Assembly (NCBI GenBank): GCA_032358165.1
Contig: JAALGY010000033.1
Span: forward strand, 3,534,001 to 3,598,000
Reading direction: 5' to 3'
Origin: Diplosphaera chodatii
Lineage: Eukaryota; Chlorophyta; Trebouxiophyceae; Prasiolales; Stichococcaceae
Length of the DNA: 64,000 bases
Translations under genes and position numbers: made by a program
The notes under the pieces: model-generated
What the model saw: only the letters and a program-made list of their open reading frames with translations
Database searches by the model: none
Told to the model about the DNA's origin: nothing
In this document: positions 36,701-47,900 of the stretch, piece by piece
How positions within the stretch are numbered: position 1 is the first letter of the stretch
Layout of the letters: each line of letters starts with the position of its first letter

Positions 36701-38612
36701 ATTCCGGCTGCCGCGGCAACGGCCTGGCAGCAGAGTGCCGAAGGCATCCACCATCCGGGGCTGGCTCCTGGGGCTGCTGCCGCCGCGGGCGCTGCAGTGC
36801 GCTGCTTTGGCGCTGGCACTGCCGCCGCCGCTGCCTGCGGACTGAGCAATACCGCGCCGTCTCATGCCGGCTGCTGCGTCTGCATGCAGCCGCCGCTGCC
36901 GTCGCCGCCTCGGCCCCGCTGCAGGCCCGCTCGGCTTCGGCAGCTTGGAGCACGGCGCATCGCCGCAGCCCAGCACGATGTCAATGTCAGGCACCTGCGC
37001 CAGATGCAAGTGTATCTGGAGCATCTGCTTTCTCGTTGACTGCCTCACTGAGCACACACTTGATGATCGGGTGTGGTGGCACAGCGCCCAGCGGGTGTGG
37101 CGGGTGCCTGCGGCGTCTGAGCCGTACCTCATCGCCGTACTCGCGGATGACGTCCATGAGTGATAGCAAGATGTAGGGCACCCGGCCCTTGCCCGACACC
37201 CATCCTGCGGGCATGAGGAAGCCTGAGTGACGATCAAAGCACCTATCTGCACCGGGTTTCCTCAACCAACTTCAGATTGTGCCTCAGATGCAGAAGCTTG
37301 CGGATCATTTCCGAGCCGAGCGCCGCTCACCGAGCGCCGCTCAGCAGCAGATCCTGGCCTTGAATCCGGCAAGCATGTGTCGGGGAGCAGGGAGTGACGC
37401 CATCCGCACCTGGGCCCAGGTTTGCAGGGTACCACCCCTTGGGCGGCCGCGGCGACAGGTGCTCCACCCACACCGTGCCGTTCTGTATGACCACCCGCAT
37501 GCTGGAGCCGTGGCACTTGAGCCGCGCTTTGGCCGCCTGCTCCAGCATCTCCTGCTTGTGCGTCAACCACATGACGCATTGGTCCTGTAGCTTTTGTTGT
37601 GTTGTTGTCATCCTTCCCATGCACAGGGCACAGCCGATGGTCTTGTGGGCCAGCTGCCCCTGCAATATATCCTGACCTGAGCTGCAACCCAGACACATCA
37701 GCGCAGGCCCCGCAGCACCTGCGAGATGCCGGAGTGGGACCAGTGCGCCAGGTCCGCCAGGATCCAGGGGGCATAATACGACCGCAGGCCCAGGGAGGCG
37801 GCGCCCAGGGGGCCGCCGGCTGCTGTCCCGACGCCTGTCGCTGCTGAGCGGCCCTGCAGGCGTCCGCCGGCGGCGAACAGCGCGGTTGCCGCTGCCATGA
37901 TGTCCGCCGGCGGCAGCGGCTGCAGCAAGCAGGGTCGATGCTTGTGCAGTGCAGCGGCTCTTCTCGGCTTTGCGGTGCGCGACGTGTGCCAGTGTGAGGG
38001 CTGGAACAAGTCGTGGACATGGCCTCCTTCCAGCGCATCAATGCTCGCGAATTATGTCCTCCTAGACACACGTTGCATCTCATAGGCATCTGAAGTGCAC
38101 AACCAATCCTGAACTCAACGCACCTGCAGGTTGCCCAGGCCGTGCTCCCACCGCCGCATGCGCTGCAGCGCCGCCGCCCGCTGCTGCCAGTCGCCGTGCA
38201 CGCCCGCCAACTCAGGGTTTAGGCCCGCGCCCGCCCGGCCCTCTGCGTCGCTGCCTCCCCTGATGTCGCCGTCTGCATGCGGGCTGCGCTCGCCGTCCCT
38301 GCCGCTGCCCGCCGTGAGCCAGTCCGGCAGCGCCGCCTCCTCCTGTGCGGCGGCGGGCGCGGCCGCCGCCAGGCGCTGGGCTGGCGCGGGATGGACGGCA
38401 AAGTACGCCCAGCACAGCGTGGCTATCACGACGCAGATCGCGGCGAAGGCGGCGGCCCGCACATGCCGGGGGCGGCTCCCGCTGCTGTGGATGCTGCCCG
38501 CCCCGGCGGCGGGGTGCGTGGCTGCGTACGGCGCCCTGAAGATGCCCAGCATGCCGATCGGGGCGCGGCGGCTGGCGGCGGCCGGCGCCTTGGCCGCGGG
38601 CATCATCGGCAT
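33762..38612 (-). CDS. GT90 (CAP10/KDELC/POGLUT-like) glycosyltransferase, type II membrane protein
   Basis: The first in-frame ATG is 38612. A short cytosolic tail is followed by one helix (AAAFAAICVVIATLCWAYFAV, about 38400-38460), then a lumenal catalytic region. GT90 landmarks in order: VRGC-type substitute KCHGSSMRVV (about 37510), VPDIDIVLGCGDAPC (about 36960-36997), FPDFSYWGHEMD (about 36410), ITWRGRHGPGRDQLR (about 36090), YNVYIESGAWATNFKQKLASG (split here: YIESGAWATNFK and LASGSPVLAV, about 35400-35510), EFFSRALRPGVHYHPL (about 35400), and the C-terminal helix LRMGDVRRYLLDVLRLYASL (about 34220). Stop at 33762. GT90 enzymes transfer sugars such as xylose or glucose in the ER/Golgi. 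Two low-complexity insertions (36490-36940 and 34450-34850) make it longer than usual. Donor and acceptor are not predictable. Confidence 0.8.
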
Positions 38613-39300
38613 GCGGGGGGCGCTGTCATCGGTGCTCCGCGCCGCGCCTCGCCAGCAGCAGCTGCCTCCGCTGCTGCTTCGGCTTGCCACCCATCAGATA
38701 TGACCTTAAAAAGGGGTAGCTACCAGCTATGGCTGCGAGCTAGCTGACTGCTGTCGGATTGGCAGCGGCCTGCGCGTAGCAAAAACTGCATGGCATGCAT
38801 GCTGATATCTGCGGCTTTCGGACCAGGGCGCTGTGCCGGGGCGATCAGCATCAAAGTGCACACTCTGCTGTGTGCATGTACACTATGATTGTCTAGAGCC
38901 ACACCTGTGATGTTTGCCGACTTGACGTCGTAGCCTTGGGGCTAACAGACCGGCTGTGACCGTGTCCCGAAATGTTGATCTCGGCACGCCCAGTGCAACT
39001 TTGTCAGAGCTGAAGAAGCGCCGTCACCGCCATGTGCAAGTCATCGGATGCGGCTCTTTTGTGCACTTCAGACGCTTATCTGAATGGCTGCAGTCTGCCG
39101 TCTCGCTCCCTGTAGGTTGCAGCCCGCTGTTACTTCCAAGGTTTTGATTCAGGGCCGGGTACAACCAGCTTCCTCATGCAAGGGTGCACTCCATCAGCCG
39201 GTCATTCCTGTGTCCGCATCTTCAAAAGCTGCATTGCACATTGCAACCCTGCTCGACACTTCAACGTGCTGCGTCGGTGCACTGCATCAGGACCGCCATC
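38613..39300. promoter_or_regulatory. Divergent promoter region of GT90 and ACBP genes
   Basis: The region separates the GT90 start (minus) from the ACBP start (plus). An in-frame stop lies shortly upstream of the GT90 start (near 38697), so that protein does not extend further. No specific element was identified. Confidence 0.4.
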
Positions 39301-40685
39301 ATGAGCGTGAAGGTGCGTGTCCGATCTTGGTCCGCTGCAGTGTTGGGAAGTGACGGCAAGATGGCCTGGGCAGATGGCGGAGCTCCTCTCCTGACGTGCT
39401 GCGAGCTGCAGGGGCTGATCTGCAGTGAAGCCCTCCCCTGTCTCCTCGCCCCTGATGCCATGCGCACATCGGAGAGCTTGACCGTGCGCGGTCAATGCTG
39501 TGCATTTGCCATGCAAGCAGCGTTGCAGATGGTTGACAACCCAAGCTGCACGGTGTGGCATGTCGGTGCGGCATGATTACACCGTCGAATGTGCACATGC
39601 TTGTGGTGCGCTGCAAGCACGCACCAATGGTCAGCTGCGGACAGTCATGTGTCAGCTATGGCAGGATCTCTGTCAAGTTGTGTCACATACTCCTTGAAAC
39701 AATGGACTCGCGTCATGTAAGGTGGCCTGCAACCTTGTATAGTCAGGATTGCCGGACACCATTGTGCCACAGGACCAGCTGCAAGTGGACGCACTGCTCA
39801 CGAGTCCATTTTGCACAGCCAACAGCTGCATCTGTCTTGCCTGCCGTCAGTCTGAATGAGCGTGCTGAACAAAGGGCTGTCGGCAGTCTCAGCCGGACGG
39901 GTGCAGTCACTTGTGCCTCCTAGGCATGCCTTCGCGTAGACGCATATCTGCATGAGCTGCATGCCTCGTTGCCGCAGGAGGACTTTGACAAGGCGGCCGC
40001 CGAGGCCAAGGAGCTGCCAAAGGAGACGTCCAACGACGACCAGCTGATCCTGTACGGCCTGTTCAAGCAGGCCAACAGCGGCGACTGCGACACCAGTGAG
40101 TCGGACGGCAGCGGACAGCGCTGACTCCTTTCTCATGTTGCCCCCTTGTGTCCCCGCACATGTGCACACATCCTGGACGCCAGTACTCGGTCCGCATGTC
40201 AAGGGTGCGGCGCCTCCCCTGCAATGACGACTGGGCACAGCTGCATGCTTGCTGCGGCGCAGGCAAGCCGGGCATCTTCGACCCAAAGGGCCGTGCCAAG
40301 TGGGTCTGCATGCCGTTCGCAACAACGAATTGTGTTTGACCTGACACCGTTTCTGGAGGCGACTCACCACAGCCATGTACCGTGCTGGCGTCAGCCGTCC
40401 GCCCACCGCTGCAGGTGGGAGGCGTGGAACAAGCTGAAGGGCAAGTCGCAGGAGGAGGCGATGAAGGAGTACATCATGTGAGTCGGCCGCCTCCCGACCC
40501 CCACAAAGTGCCCGAGGCCTGCCCTCTGTGCTGCTTCGGCGATTCGGACTGCGTGCTCCCTGTGCTGCGCCCTACCACCTGCCGCCCCATGCCATGAAGC
40601 GCTGGCGCGTAGCTTCAACCAGCATCCTGCCTTGCTGTGCGTCTGCAGGAAGGTGCAGCAGCTGCAGGAGCTTGCTTCGTCGTGA
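39301..40685 (+). CDS. Acyl-CoA-binding protein (ACBP), complete small form
   Basis: Five exons (39301-39312, 39978-40095, 40263-40299, 40415-40477, 40649-40685) join exactly to 88 residues, the normal length of a single-domain ACBP. The first exon codes only MSVK. Hallmarks are LYGLFKQANSGD, KPGIFDPKGRAKWEAW and a C-terminal EYIMKVQQL helix. ACBPs form a four-helix bundle that binds long-chain acyl-CoA esters in the cytosol, buffering and transporting them for lipid synthesis. No targeting signal or ankyrin/kelch extension is present, so it is the short cytosolic class. Start and all splice sites are well supported by phase and by family alignment. Confidence 0.93.
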
Positions 40686-41965
40686 GCAAGTGCTTTTGAC
40701 GGAGAGCTGGGCTCAACGGCACTGCAACGGAGAGCTGGGCCTCAGGGGCAATCAGAGTACCGTAGAGTTGGCAACATCCAGCGGCAGGGTTTGTGGGAAG
40801 GGTCCGCAGCAATGATCGATGCATGGAGACCGTGCACAGCCTGCTGTATGCGGGCCACCTTGTTGGAGTCAGCTGTGGCACGGATCTGCATCGTAGGCAT
40901 ACCTGCCCTGTTGTCCCTGTCAGGGGGCCGAAAGTGCAGCGCAAAATGACGCTCAGGGCTGAGTCATGGCACGGTGACCAGAGGCTGAAATTTCGTGGCA
41001 CCATTTGTCACCGTCTGGCATCGCCGGAGCAGGTGGAGCAGCGCTGGAGGGTCGCAAAGGCGCTGCAAAGCCGCTGAGAACCAACACTAAATCGGTCGCA
41101 CGCTCAAGCTTCCTCAAATTCAAGTGCCTTGTCCTCTGGTGAGTGTGACGCCAGGGCACACCAGTGCAACATATGTGCCCACCGCATCATGTGCGCCATG
41201 CAAACAGCTCTCTTAACTGTCCAAGTGCTTAATGCGTCAACGATCGCATGCAGGGGGCCCAGCCACACGCGCGCGGTGGCGCTGAGTTCAGTGGCACCAC
41301 ACCCGGCACCTCCATCAGGACCCACAGGTGCGGCCACCTGCACCCCCATCGGCAGCCGTCTTGGGTGACAACGCCCTGCGTGGCATGCGTTGTGGCTTTG
41401 GCAGCGGCTGGCATCGTTTGGCTGACGCCGTGTGACGGCCCGTTAGTGCAGCTTCTGGCCAGGCTTCGGGGCATGACGTGCCCTCGCCGGCGCGCGAAGG
41501 GGTGCAGATTATCCACAAGTGCACGTTTCCTCTCCACATGCAGGTGCCCGGTGTCTGCACTTGTGAACGGGCACGCAGCCGCCACGCTTGGCCCCCAAAG
41601 AGTAGGGAAATCAGAAGCCGAAACAGAAGGCCGTTGGAAGGCCAGGGGGTGGGTGCGCCGGGGCTCCAGCCCACACTGCTATGTAAGTGCTTGTTCAACG
41701 CACACGACAGACTCATTTGTGCATCACTGTGTGTTGCATAGCTGCCCGCAGCCCTGTGTTTGCCTGGTCGGCAGTCCAACAATCACATACGCAGGGTGTC
41801 AAGGCCCTGTGCACACAGCGCATGCAACTGTGGCAACCGTCACTGACGTATTTCAAAACTGAGTCAACACTGCAAGTTGTTGCAAGCACCCGCGACACGC
41901 GCACCGGCAGCCGGCAACCCAGGCTGGCCTGTCGTAGTGTGCTGGATGATAGCCCAGTTCCTTGT
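40686..41965. other. Intergenic, no gene recognised
   Basis: Lies between the ACBP stop and the next plus-strand start. No exon with consistent phase was found; it should hold the ACBP 3' region and the promoter of the coiled-coil gene. Confidence 0.45.
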
Positions 41966-43744
41966 ATGCCCAGGATCGTGGCCAGGCCGGCGGCCGCGCC
42001 GCACTCTGCTGGACGCGCGGAGCATGAGGAGCAGGCGCCGCCGGTGGCGGCGGCAGACCCCACACCAGTGACAACAGCCACGCTCGGCTCGCCCGACGCG
42101 GTGCTCCGGCTCAAGCAGGGCGGCAAATCGCCGATCCTGGCGCTCTACCGCAGCCTGGACGCCCGCCGTATCATCAAGAGGTGCGCCGCCGCGCCGCCGT
42201 GCTGCCTGCCTGCTGAGTGGGCTGCTTCCGTGCGACGGCACCTGCCGTTACCGGACCTTCGCCACGGTTTCTGGGCCTGTCATGCAGGCGGCTGAAGCGG
42301 CGGCAGGCGCAGCACGCGCTGGCTGTGCAGCAGGACGCGCAGCTGGAGGCGATGGCAGCCCAGGTTAGCGCACCCGTTTCCCCTTTCTGCCGGTGGCCAG
42401 CCTGGCGTCTGTGCGGAAAACTGAGGGGGACATCTAGGGCAAGTTGCGCTGCGTCCCGGTCCCGCGGCTGCCGCGTCATCGGGCCGCCGCAGTCCTCCAT
42501 GCTCCGCAGCATGGGAGCAGCTTGGGGCGGCCCCCGTGCGGGCAGCTCGCGGCTTTCAGACAGCTGCTCGGCAGGCGGGCGCTCGCTTGTCACATTTTGC
42601 GCGTGCCACAGCAGCTTGGTGCACTCCACACCAGTTGCCTTCCGTGCGATGTCACCGCGAAGAAGCACATGACTTTCTCGGAAGCTGCCGTTCGAGGTGC
42701 CTCCGCGTTTGAGCGCCCGTCTGGGCCCGCACGGCGCACAGGTCGCGTGGCAACCTCAATTCTGCGCCTCTGCTAATGGGCGCGTCCGTGAAACCATGTC
42801 ATGCGGCGTCGAAGGCAGACCTCTGCTGACTGAACATGTACTTGATGACAGACCAAACTCACGCGCAGACTGCCTGTTCGCACGTGCCGCTTCAACGCGT
42901 TCTCTTGCCAAGGCCGATGTGTGCGCAATGACCGGATGCAGAGCTACCGAGCCGTGCTTTGTGCGCGCCATCCTGCCTGCCCGGCATGCCTGCTCAGGTC
43001 ATCCACCCAGCTGGCAGCCAGCCGGCCGTCCACCCCCTCGGGGAGCAGTTCCGCGACACCTCACCTCACGTCACGTCACGTCGCTCGTGTGCGCCTCGGT
43101 GCATGCGACACGACATCAACAACAGTGCCAGGCATCGATTGTGCGCAGCTGGTGGCCCTGGAGGCGGAGCAGGCGGTCCTGGCGGCGCGCATCGAGCAGG
43201 AGCAGGCCGCCTGCCGCCTGGTCTCCGCGCACCTGGCCGCCCTGAACTCGGCGCTGGAGCGCCGCCGGGTGCGCCTGGATGTGGTGCGTGACCAGCGCAG
43301 CTGGCCTGGTCTCGTTGAGTGATGAGGCACCTGTCTGCTGCAGCGAGTCTTGTGCCATTCAGGACTGTGCTGCCCGACGGGTCTGCACGCTGCAGGCCAC
43401 TCGCAGGCGCCCGGCGCCGGCGGGCACTGCAGAGACATTTGCATGGTGGCTTCGTGTTTGCACAGAAAATTGCCGGACACACTTGCTTGTGGTGCAGGTG
43501 TCGCAGCGCCAACCAGCCAACATGCCACCACCGAACATCCGGCCGTCATCCCCAGCCGCCCCCCTGGCGACCTGAATCCGTTGAACCCTGCTACAGGTGC
43601 CCTGACGCTGCCCTGAACCCTGCAGTGCAAAATGCACACTCTTCCAGCCGCACACCTATGCATGCATGCAGGCGGAGAAGGCCGCAGCTGCGGCAGCATC
43701 CCTGCTAGGAGTGCTTTTTCACACATCATGCTGAACTGGACATG
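41966..43744 (+). CDS. Small coiled-coil protein of unknown function
   Basis: Four exons (41966-42180, 42288-42363, 43149-43283, 43682-43744) join in phase to 162 residues from ATG to TGA. The first 45 residues are Ala/Pro-rich and look disordered. A basic segment (RRIIKRRLKRRQAQH) leads into a long Ala/Glu/Leu/Arg helix predicted as coiled coil (QLVALEAEQAVLAARIEQEQ, AALNSALERRRVRLDV), ending with a short hydrophobic tail (SLLGVLFHTSC). The basic-then-heptad layout resembles DNA-binding leucine zippers, but no bZIP signature (N-x7-R) was seen. I do not recognise the family. A further exon inside the long intron 42364-43148 is possible. Confidence 0.5.
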
Positions 43745-44923
43745 TGTTTGCCCAAGCACCCGTGTACGTGTGTCGGGCGTCCGCTTTGCAGGCTGCGCCA
43801 GCACTGCCTGCCAGCCGACTGTGCCCGCAATTCCTTCAGCACGCCAAGGCCACGACATCGACTCGGGTGTACAGTAGTCTGCAGCTGCAGCGTCACTGCA
43901 GCCACTTCAAACGCCGTGCAGCACCATCCAGCTGCGTGGCTGTGGCGGTGGAGGCCTGTATGTGTGCAGTTGGCACCCCGACTCAGCGGCATGCTAATGC
44001 CACTTGTGGTCCTCCTTCTGGTTTGACTTTTTGTTTTTCAGCTGTTTCTTATGCCGGGTCATTGCCTCTTAAACACGTGGTGACAGTTTCTCAGACTGTC
44101 GTTCATTGGGCACACATCAGGCGGCACCAATTTTTTTGTCCTGGTGCTCTTCTTTCAGGCTCAAAGGATGTAGATTAGCGCTAATGGTTCCAGGCAAGCA
44201 ACGTACCAGTAGGACGACGACGTGGTCAGTTTCGTTGGTTGATGGGTGGGTGAGTGGGTGGAAATTCCTTACAATCAGCAAAATGGTACGGTAGACGATA
44301 GTCTTGAGTGGACGCTGCAACTGGTTCTGGACAATGCTGTGGCAGCGCAGAGTGTCTGCGTTTGTTCTTCCTGATATAACGTATTGGTAAATCTTTGTTG
44401 AAATGTCCTCAGAGCATGCAACCAGCCGTCAAGCAGCACAGCACGTCAATGCACACATGCATGGGTCGCCTGCCACAAATAATCACCATTGCCTTTAGAC
44501 CTTGCACGCAATGGTAGCCAGGTCAAAAGGTGTTTGCTGACACGCATACAAAACACAGGGATGCTGCGACACGTGCCTGTGTCGCTGCACAATGAGTAAG
44601 CAGCTAGCCTGCCTACTCCTGTCCTGAACATAGAAGCTTTCTACAGCACGCCGCCATGTGGGTTGCAAACCGCTCACAACCACGCAAGCACCTCAAGCTC
44701 CACACTGCTGATACTGTACACACAGCCACACCATCCTGTTTGCATCAGGACAACAAGCTGCCTGGGCAAAACTGGGCAGGACACTGGCACCACATGTCCG
44801 TTACTATTGGCAGCTGCCAGCGGACTGCCATTTCCACAGTGCCGCCCTTTGTCACACAGCATCGTCGCGGGGCTCCTGCTGTGCGGGGGAGCACCGCGGC
44901 TGGTGCGACGCGCCCGCCTCCGC
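43745..44923. other. Intergenic, convergent 3' ends
   Basis: Between the coiled-coil gene (plus) and the SET gene (minus). Base composition is less GC-rich than the surrounding genes, consistent with untranslated or spacer DNA. No gene was recognised. Confidence 0.5.
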
Positions 44924-47900
44924 TCAGTTCATGCGGCGGCGGCAGCTGCGAGCGCCGCAGGAGCAGGGCACCGGCGGCTGGTCCGGCTGGAAGGGGAACT
45001 GCGACGGCAGGCAGCAGCGTGTCTGTTGCGTCGTCCCCTTCACAAGACTTGTGCAGGCACTGCTTCACAAGCAGCCCACCTGTTGACAGCTAAATCCAGG
45101 ACGACCGTCACAGCAGAGGATGTTGGTTCAAGGTGTCGGACCACATTGGTCAGGGTACCGGGCTGGTGTGCAGGGGTGGTGCTGCACGCACCTTGTAGTC
45201 GTAGCACAGCTCCTCGCCCGCCGCGATGGCGCGCTTGGTGAAGATGCAGATGTGGTTGGTGCCATTCACCTGCAAGCGGGGTGTGATGCGGAAGTCCTTG
45301 GGCTGAGACTGGCAGAGCATTGGGACGCCACACAGCACAGCCTGCTGAGGGAGCTTGGCCTGCTCCCGGGCAGCGGCAAGCGCAACCCGTGCCGTGCCCG
45401 CCGGCACCGTGCGCCAGCGCAGCAATGGCCTTTGGCACACTCTGTTGGTCGGGCTGCTGCAGCGGAGGTCGTCGGCACAACCGGCGGTGTGCTGCCGTGC
45501 GCACACCTGCTTGATGTCCGAGTAGCAGTTGGGGTCGCAGGAGTGGTTGATGAAGCGCGCCTTGTTGCCCTGCGGCAGGGAGCAGCACCCTTGGCCTTGT
45601 TGAACAACCCTACTCCCCTACAATGCAGGCCCTCCACTCTGGTGATGCTCCAGCCACAACGCTTTGCTGGCGGCGTGGGCACAACATGCACGAAGGGGCG
45701 CCACATGATGTATTTGAATCTTGAGGTTATATATTCACCTTGATGGTGGCGTCCACCACCCAGTCGTTGTCCAGCCGGAACAGGTAGTCGTCCCTGCCCT
45801 GCGCCTCGTACCGCTGCAGGGGGGCGCAGGCGAACACTTGCAGCACTGCAGCATCGGTGTCGGTGGCGAGGCTGCTCAGACAGTTTCTGCTGATGCTGCG
45901 ACGGCACGCACTGCTCTCGATCGAAACACGCATTGCAGCACCGACTGCAGCGCAGGCATGCTCCCCCAAGTGGCCGTGCCAGGGCGGACCACCAGACGAT
46001 CATGTTGTTGCGGGCTGCCAACCATGGCAGCTTCGGCAGCTGCTGCTGCAGGTGACCTCCTGGCATCACAGCCGACACGGCAGCAGGGAGCGCTGTTGCC
46101 ACGGCTGCTGACACCTCGTCAGCACGTCGGAAACCCTACTCCACGGTAGATTAGGGGTGATGAATCCAGAGTCACCACCGGGCCATGGACCCCGGAGGTG
46201 CCAGTGCTGCCCACCTTCTCGCGCACGTCGTCCAGCGGCCGCCGCAGCAGCTCCCCGATGTACTCGATGACGAACACGTTGGCGGGGATGGGCCCCACCG
46301 CGTACATGCCCCACCCGTGCACCGGGCTGCGCCGCCGGCACAGCAGCGGCTCCTGCCCCTGCACCAGCCAGCAGGCGCTTGCACAACTGTGGCGGGGCTT
46401 TCCCTTCCACTTCCATTTGCTCACATCAACCTCTGCTCGAGTTGGCGCACGGGCACACAACTGGGCATGCTGTCCAACGCCATCAGGGGCAGGCCATCTG
46501 CCACCGAGGGTCGCCAGCGGCGGCCCAGCGTGCTTTCAGACTGCTTGAGGTGGGCCGCATGGCACAGTGGCTGGGGTGAAGCAGGTTATCCTGCAGCTGA
46601 ACTGGTTGTACCATGCGCGTGGCTGCCCAGTTGAAGCAACGAGAAACCCTATTGAGGGGCATGGTGCATGTGGACATGAGCACGAGTGCCTGGACACTGG
46701 TTTCACCTTCATGCGGCTGAAGAAGTCCTTGTCAGCGATGCCAGGCTGGGTCGCAGCTTGTGCTCGAGCGCCCTGCAGCAACCCACATACCACATCGGTA
46801 CCTGAGGGACGCATGCGCCAGGTGCAGCGCGGCTGCCTGCCACAGTGCAGGGGAAACGATCCGGGGCCCGGACTCAGACGTCAAGGGTGCATAAGTGCCT
46901 TGACGACCTTGCAGGCGCGCAGCGGCGATGGCGCTGCAGCTGCGGCGGCGACGGCGATGGCGGCCGGAGTCGCAGGACCGCTGCCCTGTGCGGCGTGGGC
47001 TGCTGCCTTGACCTGCAGACAGTCAAACCGTGCATATAGCAAGCACTGCAGTGGCTGACCACAAGGGACAGGCCGCCGTCTTCAAGTGCAGGATGCGCGA
47101 TGCGTCGAGTTCTGACGCATGTGCCTCGCACCATGTTGGCCATGGCGACGGCCTCCGCCCTGGGCAGCGCCCGGGCACATGTGACGGTGGTGACGACTGC
47201 TTCCTGCTTCCGGATGCGCCTGCCGCCGCCGCCGGCGCTGCCGGCCCTGCGGTTTGCGGCCGCCACAGGGCCGGCTCTGCCGGCGGCGGCGGCGGCTGCA
47301 GTCGCCCCGGACTGCCCCCGCTGGCGCCCCGCTGACCCCGGCCTGTCCACCGCTGCCGCCCTGCCGTCAGACGTCACCACCTGCTGCTTCCAGCTGTCTG
47401 CTGCCGCCACCGCCGCCCGCCGTGGCGGCACGATCAGGTCCGCCAGCGCCGCCTGGCTGGGCCCTGCCGCCCGGCCGCCGCCGGCAGCCCCCGCCGCCTT
47501 CTTCCTGCTGCCACCGGCAGCAGCGTCATCGGCTTTGGCCCGCCTGCCGCCGCTGTGGTTAGCACCGCCGCTGAGCTTCGACCGCTGCGTGCTGGTGCTG
47601 ACAGACCGGGCCATGCCGTCAGAGGAAGAGCTCGCGGCCTGCTGCTTCCACGCTGCCGCCGCCGACATAGCTGCTCTGCGTGGCTGCACCACCAGCTGGC
47701 TCAGCGGGCGGTCGCGAGGCAGGACACCCGGTTCAGACGTCGTGCCGTCGGTGCCGCTGCGGTGGTAGGAGCTGTCCGCATCGCTGGGCTGCATGCCTGC
47801 CGCACGGGCCGCTGTCGGCGGCGCTGCTGCGTCGGCTGCCGGCAGGGCCATCAGGTCGGTGAGGCGCCGCCTCTTGCCCGAGCCGGGGCCCTCCTGCAGC

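Noticed and set aside
38613..38690. Extending the GT90 N-terminus to 38690.
   Set aside because: The codon at 38690 is GTG and a stop lies just upstream, so ATG 38612 is the first usable start.
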